Shown here one piece after another: positions 56,276-64,000 of a stretch of 64,000 nucleotides of DNA. How positions within the stretch are numbered: the stretch's first letter is position 1; every line of letters starts with the position of its first letter. Location of the stretch: assembly GCF_026210795.1 (NCBI RefSeq), contig NC_089459.1, positions 434,001 through 498,000 on the forward strand, given 5' to 3'. The DNA comes from Rhizophagus irregularis (taxonomy: Eukaryota > Glomeromycota > Glomeromycetes > Glomerales > Glomeraceae). The position numbers and the translations under genes are program-made. Under the pieces are notes generated by a model that was given only the letters and a program-made list of their open reading frames with translations, ran no database searches and was not told the DNA's origin.

Positions 56276-56530
56276 AAAAATATAAATTAAAAATACTATC
56301 TACTCAATTTCCTTAACGTTAAGGCTTAGATGTTTTATCATTTAGTATAGATTTTTTTATTTGAATTATAACTTATAAATTAAACCAGTTTGCCTACGAA
56401 ATTATAATATTTCCTCATAAAAAAGTATTCCAAACAAAATTTTTCAACTTGCCAATCAATGAAATTACATAGATACTGATCCATTACATAAATTAATGTT
56501 ACGTATAAAATTTTTTATTTTTATAGGGAA

Positions 56531-57375
56531 TAATTATTAAAATTATAAAAAAATTTTGAAACCAAGAAAGGTTATAATGCAATAATTTAAGCTAATGAAT
56601 GCATTCATAGTAAAAATACAATCTACAATTAATCCATTTAAAATGTTTGAAATTCTTTAAGATATTTTTTTCAATTTAATATTTTAAGAGCTATAAAACC
56701 GATATTCTGATAATCCATTTATAAGTTATACTGTATGTATTATGGATCTTTCTATTCTACATTTCAATATGTCATATACCTTTTAAATCATATACCTCTT
56801 AAATAATCTGAGTCGCTCGTATAAATTTTTGTTCTCCATTTCTGGCTTAAATATCCCTTTATAGTATTAATTCATTTGCTTTAAGAAAAATAAGAAATAT
56901 TGTTTCATAAATAAATTATTTGAAATTTAAAAAATTTTGCTTTATTTATAGCTTTTTTATACTTTATTAAATAGTTTATTGGTTAAACGTCACAACGTCA
57001 GATCAAATTCGGCAAAACTTAATATAAGCTTAAATAAACAATTGGTTAGACTTCGGATGATAATTTCATCCTTACTTTTGATGTTCAACAAATTGTAAAA
57101 AGAAGAAAAAAAAAATACTTTTTTATAATAAAAATTAATCTTCGTAATCAAAATGACTTCTATTTACCAACTAATCATAATTATCATGCCGTGGACTATT
57201 AGTTTTTAAACTGCATACAACAAATTAAAAAAGATGTTCTTTACAACAAAAAAGAATTCTTAAAATTATTATTATGATTTTAGTAAAAGAATAGCGGGAA
57301 ATTTATTTACAGAAGAATAGTAACCAATCTAAAGTTACACAATCTGCGCAATAGGAATATGGTACTAAGGTTGTG
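56531..57375. other. Intergenic between BTB copies D and E
   Basis: AT-rich; around 56880-56990 words such as TTTATAGCTTTTTTATACTT resemble the upstream flanks of copies C and D (51110-51150), so copy E probably derives from the same duplication. No gene. Confidence 0.4.
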
Positions 57376-57458
57376 TTCAAATTAAATGAAAATTAATTTC
57401 TATATAAATTAAAGTTTTTAGCCTTTTAATTTTTTTTAATAAAAAAAAAATATTTGAA
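57376..57458 (+). promoter_or_regulatory. Promoter of BTB copy E
   Basis: A shortened form of the shared block: TTCAAATTAAATGAAAATTA (lacking the ACATTTTTGG half), CTATATAAATTAAAG and the T-run/A-run palindrome (57428-57450). Confidence 0.5.
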
Positions 57459-58948
57459 ATGGAGTCAAAATTTTGGCCAGAGCTTATGAAAGATCTTGAA
57501 CAACTTTTTGAAAATAAAGAAAATTATGACGTTATTATACAAGCGGGAGAAGAACCAAACGTACAAGAAATTTATGCTCATTCCATAATTCTCTGTTGTC
57601 ATTCAAATTATTTTCGTTCTAATTTGAAGGAAAAGGAGAATGGAAGGTACATTTTAAAGAAATCTAATATTCCATCAAAAATTTTGGAAAATATTCTCAG
57701 GTAATTTATCTCAAAATAATTTTTAAATTAATGTATACAAAAAAAAATTAAAATAATTTTAATAATAGGTTCTTATATTGTGGAAAGATTAATTTAAGTG
57801 TTGAAAGTTCTTCAGATATTGTGACTTTATTAACAACGGCAAACGAATTTGAATTACATTCACTTGTTAAACATATTCAAGAATTTTTAATTGATAATCA
57901 AGAAGAATTTATCAAAAATAATGTGGTTAAATTTCTTGAAAATATTTTTCAAAGTGAAACATTTGAACTTATAAGAAATTATTGTTTAGAAATAATTTGC
58001 GGTACTCCAGAGTTATTGTTTGAAGAAAATACTTTTTTAAAATTATCGTCCCAAATGATTGAATTCATTCTCAAACAAGAAAATATTGCATTAGATGAAA
58101 TTGAAATTTGGAATAATTTGATAAAATGGTCATATGCTCAAAATCCTAATATTGATCAAGATCCTTTAAAATGGACCAATGATGATATTGAAGTAATGAA
58201 ACGAACCACACATAGATTAATTCCATTGATTAGATTTCAAGATATTTCTTCTGATGATTATTATGAGAAAGTATTTCCTTATGAAGAATTATTATCAAAA
58301 AAACTAAAGGGTGAAATCATGCAATTTTATTTAGTATCTAATAGTACAACAAAAATTATTATTAGTTCATTACCATCAAGATTAAAGAGATCTAAACAAC
58401 AATTGGAATATGATTCAGTTATTATTAAGTCTCAACATTTTGATATTTTTGCTAGTTGGATTGAAAAGAAAAATAGTTCTTATTATAACGTAAGAAATAT
58501 TCCATATAAATTTGATTTACTTTATCGTGCTAGTAGAGATGGTAATACAGTTGCAGTGTTCCATGAAAAATGTGATAATAAAGGACCTACTATAGTTATT
58601 GCAAAAATTGCAAATTCAGAAAAAATAGTTGGAGGATATAATCCATTGGACTGGAAGCCAATTTTAAATAATGATAATTATTATAAGTCAACAAATGATA
58701 GTTTTATTTTCTCATTTACAGATAGAAATAACCTTCAAACTTCAAAAGTGAGTTATCCAAAGAAAGATTGTCAACTATATTCTATAAATAGTTATTCAGA
58801 TTATGGGCCAATATTTGGTGCTGGTCATGATTTATGGTGTCATAATAATGGTATCTGGACATGTAGTTCACATACTTATTCAATTGATTTACCATATACT
58901 TTTAATGCAAATGATTATGAAGTATTTCAAATTATTGAAGATAAGTAA
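57459..58948 (+). CDS. BTB-BACK-TLDc protein, copy E (2 exons, 473 aa)
   Basis: Exon 1 57459-57700 and exon 2 57769-58948, phase-2 GT-AG intron of 68 bp. BTB at about residues 5-100, BACK to about 230 (DYYEKVFPYEELLSKKLKG at its end), a linker with basic residues (SRLKRSKQQLEYDS) and TLDc to the end (LLYRASRDGNTVAVFHEKC, GGYNPLDWKPILNNDN, YGPIFGAGHDLW). The linker is of the longer type seen in copy A. All key blocks of the three domains are kept and the frame is open, so it looks functional. It ends the run of BTB genes; a gutted Mutator-like element follows within 60 bp. Confidence 0.9.
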
Positions 58949-59004
58949 TTCATATATGTACAGTATATATATATATTTTTTTTTTTGAAAAAAAACTAGC
59001 CATC

Positions 59005-60248
59005 ACCACAGGTGATTTCACCTGATCATGTGAATTATTATTATGACATCATTTGATTAAACTATTAATAAACTTTTTTTCTCACGAATTGCCTTTTTTG
59101 ATTTTTTTTCCTTTTCGTCAACCTACCTCCTTTTCTTTTGTTATACATTTTAATAATGGACTGTTGTGAATATGTTAATGAAAATTCCACTACTAGTGAT
59201 GAGGAAAATGAACTTCATATTATATTGGTTTTAGGTGCAAAGTTTCAGACATGGGAAGTACTAGAAGGTCATCTGAAATGATATGCTTTGCAAGAAGGAT
59301 TTTCCTATAAAAAACAAGAGTTGAGTATCATTTAAGTCCAAATGAAATGAAAGGTTTAACAATAGAGCAAAAAAAGCATAAAATTAAATGGAGAACTTAG
59401 GGTAAGGATTAGGGTAAGGATCAGGGTATGGATTAGAATAAGGATTAGGGTAAGAATTAGGGTGTGAATTAGGATGTGGATTAGGGTATGGATTAGAGTA
59501 TAGATTAGGGTGTAGATTAGGGTGTGGATTATTAGGATAAGGATTAGGGTATGAATTAGGGTGTGGATTAGGGTAAGGATTAGGGTATGGATTAGGGTGT
59601 GGATTAGGGTGTGGATTAGGGTAAGGATTAAGGTGTATATTAGGATATGGATTATTGTATGGATTTCTTTGTTAAATATCACTAATACTTTCTTGCTTTT
59701 CACAGTTTTATAATACAGATTATGATGATCATAAGGAGAGTTTTCGTGTAGATGATTATGAGAATTACAAGCTTTATTCTAACTCATGATTAGAAATGTA
59801 TAAAATGAAATGTTTGTTGAAATTTCAAACGTTTATAGATGAAAAACAGCAAGAATTACTTCAAAAGGACCAAACTATCGATAAAGAGAATAGTGACAAT
59901 CATTAAAGAAATGATAAGTCTAATATTGTTTGTTCTAATCCAGTAACTTCAAGAAGGTGTGGACGTCCTCCAAATCAATATCTGAGTGAAGGTAAAACTG
60001 CAAGTAAAAATAAGAAGCAAAAAATAACTATTGATTTGGAGTTACAATGTATTTCAGAAAATAATAATAATGGAAATAACAAGAAAGTCATGATTTATGT
60101 GTAAGATTCTTAGTGAAAGAAATTAATATTGTATTTAGGTAGTTATTAGAATTTAGTTCAATTGTAATTTATTAATAAAAAATAAAATTTACTGTGATAC
60201 TTTGGCATGATTATGTGATTTATTTATACTGGTGAAATCACCTGTGGT
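59005..60248 (+). mobile_element. Gutted Mutator-like element with TIRs
   Basis: The 18-bp inverted repeat ACCACAGGTGATTTCACC occurs at 59005-59022 and, complemented, at 60231-60248. Just inside the left end an ATG at 59156 leads to a stop-interrupted frame with LVLGAKFQTWEVLEGHL and YALQEGFSYKK, then in a shifted frame TRVEYHLSPNEMKGLT; this is the FAR1-type DNA-binding start of Mutator-like transposases. Near the right end RRCGRPPNQYLSEG is an AT-hook-like tail, as in the same proteins. The transposase core between them is missing and its place is taken by a 12-bp minisatellite. No clear 9-bp target duplication was found. Confidence 0.65.
59397..59665 (+). repeat. Telomere-like 12-bp minisatellite
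   Basis: About 22 imperfect copies of TTAGGGTAAGGA / TTAGGGTGTGGA / TTAGGGTATGGA. Each unit contains the telomere hexamer TTAGGG alternated with a variable hexamer. It lies inside a transposon remnant, so it is not a chromosome end. Confidence 0.8.
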
Positions 60249-60875
60249 TATAATTAGAAATTTTCATTTTTTTTATATAATACTTTCAGATAAAGAAATA
60301 TCTTTATAAAAAGTCTTTTAAGAAATATTTTTTAATGTAAAATTGTTAAATTATGAATTTTAAATTATGATCATTACCATTTTATGTCATTTAAAGTAAT
60401 TTGTTGTTAAGGGTATGCTAGAAATTAGAGTTTGGATCTGTATATCCATCTATCCATGGATATGTATCCATAATAAAAATTCAATATCCATAATCCATAT
60501 ACAGTCACTCTTTTCTACAGCAAACTTCAATATAGCGAATAATATGATATAACGGATTATCTGTGTGATACCAATTTTAAATATGAAAAAAAACCTTGAT
60601 ATAATGAAGTTTACTATTTATTTACTGTATAATGTAGTACAAAGTAAAGAATGCAAATAGCATATACAAAATGACCCTTCTTATACCAAATTATTATTAT
60701 AACAAATTTTTTTTCAATAAAATAAAGAATTTTTGCGACTTTTAATTGAATATAATTAAATAATTCTATTAATAAATATTTTATAATTATATTGATATAT
60801 TAAATATTGTATGACATTAAATATCACCCACACTTTATATTCAAATTGTCATGTCAGGATCGTATCAGGATTGAT
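60249..60875. other. Intergenic with a small foldback
   Basis: Near 60523-60620 the words AAACTTCAATATAGCG and TTGATATAATGAAGTTTA are roughly inverted, possibly a tiny MITE. The 9-bp target duplication of the following element begins at 60867. No gene. Confidence 0.4.
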
Positions 60876-61956
60876 TAAAGCTCTGCATAGGTCAGGTTGG
60901 ATCAGGTTATTTGGTTAACCTAAAATGAAATTTTTTTTCAGATCAGGTCAGATAAACTGTTCTGACCTGGCCTGATCCAATTAATCCAAAAGTATTCGGG
61001 TCACTTCAGTTATCTAAAGTTTTATTATTAAATTTCAAGTAAAAAATGTTTTGTAACATTTTTTTATTAATTATATAAAAAACATTGGGTTCGACGTTTT
61101 TAATTAAAAAAATGATTTTTTTTTAATTTTTATTGAAAAAATATCAGGTCTGAGTGAGTGATCTAGTATTTTACTTTTTGTTTTTATATATAAAAATGCT
61201 GAAACTATTTGTTTCAGCATTTTTTTTTTGATTTTATATGTAAAAACATCAAAATCATTAGTTCCAGTATTTTTCTTTTTGATTTTACATGTAAAAATAC
61301 CAAAACTATTAGTTTTAGCATTTTTTTTCAATTTTACATGTAAAAATGCCAGAATCATTAGTTTTGGTATTTTTCTTTTTGATTTTACATGTAAAAACTA
61401 CAGGTCAAAATGCTAAAAATTGGCAAAAAAATGGCACGAAAAGCAGTAGCTATTCTTAACTATTCTTGGCTGTTTTTGGCTATTTGCGAATTAACCTATA
61501 CTATTTGTAAATAGTTCATACAAATTTGCAAATAGTTTAGCTTGTTTTTGGTTATTTGACGTGTGAACACTGAAACTATCAAAATGCTGAAACTGATAGT
61601 TTTAGCATTTTTTTTGATTTTACATATAAAAACGTCAGAATCATTAATTCCAGCATTTTTCTTTTTTAATTTTACATGTAAAAATGCTAAAACTAAATGA
61701 GTGATCTAATGTTTTACTTTTGTTTTTATATATAAAAATGCTGAAACTATTTGTTACAGCATTTTTTTTTTGATTTTATATGTAAAAATATCAGAATCAT
61801 TAGTTCTGGTATTTTTCTTTTTAATTTTACATGTAAAAATACCAAAACTATTAGTTTTGCCATTTTTTTTTAATTTTACATGTAAAAATGCCAGAATCAT
61901 TAGTTTTGGTGTTTTTCTTTTTAATTTACATGTAAAAACGTCAGAATTATTAGTTC

Positions 61957-62374
61957 TAAGGTTGCTTGCCGAAATTAGGTAATTTAGGCCAAGGCCGAAA
62001 CTTTTTTGTAGCTGAAAGTTTAGGCAATCAAAAATAAATTTGCCAAAATTTATAATGCCGAAATTATTGCCAAAAGTCCGAAATTTGACCGAAATTATTG
62101 GTATAATTCTGGCCAAAAAATGATTAACATTATAAATTTCCTTTTTTTGGAAATTCATGTAACCTTTGTGAAACTGATTTCACCAATTTTACTGGAAAAC
62201 AAAATTTCCTTTTTGGAAATTGGTGTAATGTCACATGACACAATGTCATAATTTTGGCCGAATTTTAATTTTGGCCAAAATTAAGATTGAGAAATAATTT
62301 TGGCATTTTCGGCATTTAATTTGATTGGCCGAAACCTTTCAGAATTTCCTTTTTAGTTTTGGCAGGCAACCTTA
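61957..62374. mobile_element. hAT-type MITE, 418 bp, with perfect 8-bp target duplication
   Basis: Terminal inverted repeats TAAGGTTGCTTGCC and GGCAGGCAACCTTA match at 13 of 14 positions. The 8-bp direct repeat ATTAGTTC stands on both sides (61949-61956 and 62375-62382). Removing the element and one repeat restores a normal unit of the palindromic array. The interior has many GGCCGAAATT-like words and inverted GGTGAAATCAG-like words, no coding frame. Confidence 0.85.
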
Positions 62375-62783
62375 ATTAGTTCCAGCATTTTTCTTTTTAA
62401 TTTTACATGCTAAAACTGAATAAGTGATCTAGTGTTTTGTTTTTGTTTTTATATATAAAAATGCTGAAACTATTTGTTATAGCATTTTTTTTATTTTATA
62501 TGTAAAAATATCAGAATCATTAGTTCTGGTATTTTCTTTTTGATTTTACATATAAAAATACTAAAACTATTAGTTTTGGCATTTTTTTTAATTTTACATG
62601 TAAAAATGCCAGAATCATTAGTTTTGGCATTTTTCTGTTTGATTTTATATGTAAAAACACTGAAACTATCAAACCACTAAAACTGATAGTTTTAGCATTT
62701 TTTTTTTTATTTTACATGTAAAACGTCAGAATTATTAGTTCCAGCATTTTTTTTTAATTTTATATATAAAAATGCTAAAACTA

Positions 62784-63034
62784 TTTTTTTTTTTTTTTTT
62801 TTTTGCAGCGCATTTGCAGTTTTATTAAAGTAAAAAAATAAAGAAAATATATACAAAGTAAAATTCCCTAATAACTACTCTAATATAATTAAACTACAAA
62901 CCACTCGTTATACTGGTAGTACCCCACGTGTGCATTATTGAGTGATCGTTTGACTCTGTAGGTAGACTTCATTTAGTAACAGGTCATCTTAGCCATAAAG
63001 GCCCTATCTTCAATGTCTGGTGATCACAGGACCC
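62784..63034 (-). mobile_element. Poly(A)-tailed retroposon in the palindromic array
   Basis: A run of 21 T (62784-62804) is the poly(A) tail of an insert read on the minus strand, whose body (GGGTCCTGTGATCACCAGAC ... TGCAAATGCGCTGC) is unlike the array. Flanks AAATGCTAAAACTAT and AAATGCTGAAACTAT differ at one position; they could be a target duplication or just neighbouring array units. Size about 250 bp fits a SINE or truncated LINE. Confidence 0.6.
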
Positions 63035-63300
63035 AAATGCTGAAACTATTAGTTTCAGCATTTTTTTAATTTTACATATAAAACGCCAGAATCATTAGTT
63101 CTGGCAGTTTTCCTTTTGATTTTATATACAAAAATACTAGAATTATTAGTTTCAGTATTTTTTAATTTATTTGATCCAAATATATGTTAGGACAACGAGT
63201 CAGGTCAGGTACCAAATTTGATAACCTGACCTGAATATTTTAGGTCAAGCCGTCAGGTCATCTGATTTGTTAAATCAAGTTGCAGAGCTCTAGGATTGAT

Positions 63301-64000
63301 AATTCTGACCATTTTATTTAAAGTTATTGTTAAATAGCATTAAATTATTTTCAGATTAAAATCTACAAAAAAAGGACAGTTAATAAACATTCTTATATAA
63401 AAAAAATTAAAAATCCACTTTAAAAATACTACTCACTGGATTTCATTTTCAAGTTCTAAGCTGAAATCTACAAAAAAAAGTAGAAGAACACTTCAGGAAG
63501 CATTCCCTATAATAAAAATAAAAAAAGAATGTTATTTAAATGTTCTTAAACGAAATTAATAAAAAAAAATTGAGTTCCTACTTACTTCTTGTTTTAGGTG
63601 TCCATTTTGAAGTCAAGAAAGACCAGAAAGCGTCCTTGCAAAAAAAAAATGAAAAAAAAATATTAGTAAATGTTCTTAAACAAAATTAATAAAAAAATTG
63701 AGTTCCTAGCTACAGGATCCCGCTTACTTATAATAAAGGTCACTGTAGAAAATTGGCCCTTTACTAATAGTTTTTACCTTACTTTTTTCTTAAATTCTAT
63801 TGGTTAATTAGCTAAAAAGGAAAAAAATCATAACAATGTAACATAAAATTTCCTTTTATAATAGGATCTGCAAAGAATTTATATATGATTTTTACTTTAG
63901 ACCTGGGGATGACCTATCTTATAAATAAACAGGATCCTGTTACTGTCCTATTCCTATTTACTTCTCATTTCAGGTGTTCATTTCAAAATTCAGAAAGTCT
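63301..64000. other. Right edge: imperfect direct repeats of about 130 bp
   Basis: The words ATGTTCTTAAAC(G/A)AAATTAAT and TTGAGTTCCTA recur at about 63540-63580 and 63670-63706, and CTTCTTGTTTTAGGTGTCCA near 63586 resembles CTTCTCATTTCAGGTGTTCA near 63961. TTTTAG and TTTCAG look like splice acceptors, so small duplicated exons are possible, but the frame cannot be followed before the window ends. Confidence 0.4.

Larger units (their letters stand above)
53430..56530 (+). repeat. Segmental tandem duplication, right unit (contains BTB copy D)
   Basis: Direct repeat of the unit at 49845-53400. It lacks the 50085-50760 segment, carries a nested MITE pair at 53816-54905, and has lost most of exon 2 of the gene (between about 56255 and 56290). 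The shared 3' flank resumes at TACTCAATTTCCTTAA and continues to about 56520. Confidence 0.75.
61165..63165. repeat. Palindromic tandem repeat array, unit about 50-60 bp
   Basis: Blocks at about 61165-61410, 61560-61948, 62383-62783 and 63035-63165 consist of alternating short palindromes: ATTTTACATGTAAAAAT and hairpins such as ATGCTGAAAC-(5)-GTTTCAGCAT (61197-61221), GCCAGAA-(7)-TTCTGGC (63086-63106) and CTGAAACTATTAGTTTCAG (63040-63058). Arms differ between units but usually differ together, so each unit keeps its own palindrome. The array is split by a hAT-type MITE, a retroposon and a short non-repeat stretch (61410-61560). Confidence 0.8.
60876..63291. mobile_element. 2.4-kb TIR element carrying a palindromic satellite
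   Basis: Flanked by the perfect 9-bp direct repeat AGGATTGAT at 60867-60875 and 63292-63300. The ends read TAAAGCTCTGCA and TGCAGAGCTCT, inverted with one mismatch over 11 bp. Subterminal regions on both sides carry GGTCAGGTT / AACCTGACC words in inverted arrangement (60890-60985 and 63195-63260). The interior is almost entirely palindromic tandem repeats plus two later insertions. No transposase or other protein is encoded; frames inside are low complexity. Element class by duplication length would be Mutator-like, but this is inference. Confidence 0.7.

Noticed and set aside
59397-59665. Chromosome end (telomere)
   Set aside because: Units are degenerate 12-mers inside a transposon remnant with unique DNA on both sides.
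61165-63165. CRISPR array
   Set aside because: Repeats are AT-rich palindromes without unique spacers, in a eukaryotic context, and no cas genes exist.

Overview
The window looks like nuclear DNA of an arbuscular mycorrhizal fungus of the Rhizophagus type (Glomeromycotina). The sequence is very AT-rich, with long A and T runs. Genes carry short GT-AG introns with CTAAC-like branch points. The gene families seen (BTB-BACK-TLDc proteins, F-box/leucine-rich-repeat proteins, small SAM methyltransferases, secreted repeat peptides) are ones I associate with these expanded genomes. Species assignment is inference; nothing here is bacterial or viral in layout.

Left part (1-15 kb): a tandem pair of three-exon SAM-dependent methyltransferase genes, then a long gene-poor stretch with a minisatellite, a tandem satellite of about 365 bp, a broken Ty3/Gypsy integrase fragment and a foldback repeat, then an F-box protein gene on the minus strand.

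Middle part (16-38 kb): gene relics; a three-exon gene for a small secreted Tyr/His-rich repeat peptide with Kex2-type dibasic sites, plus an inverted decayed duplicate 4.5 kb away and a third decayed copy at 49 kb; between the first two lie a retropepsin-like transmembrane protein with a damaged active site and a broken coiled-coil gene. Then come a secreted protein with a jacalin-like lectin end (one frameshift), an F-box/LRR gene, a complete seven-exon TPX2-like spindle-protein gene, and a broken full-length-like copy of the Golgi tether subunit COG3.

Right part (39-59 kb): a local family of BTB-BACK-TLDc genes, four intact (one on minus, three on plus) and one truncated, made by inverted and tandem segmental duplication. 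The copies share a promoter block and a T-run/A-run leader. The tandem copies carry insertions whose age order can be read: a mariner-type MITE at a TA site, a Mutator-type MITE with a 9-bp target duplication inside it, and a retroposon with a 15-bp target duplication in the sister copy.

Far right (59-64 kb): a gutted Mutator-like element whose middle is replaced by a telomere-like 12-bp minisatellite, then a 2.4-kb element with a perfect 9-bp target duplication, filled with palindromic repeats and itself hit by a hAT-type MITE and a poly(A) retroposon. This nest is the strongest candidate for something undescribed.

All exon boundaries were read by eye from splice sites, reading frame and comparison between copies. 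No database search was possible.
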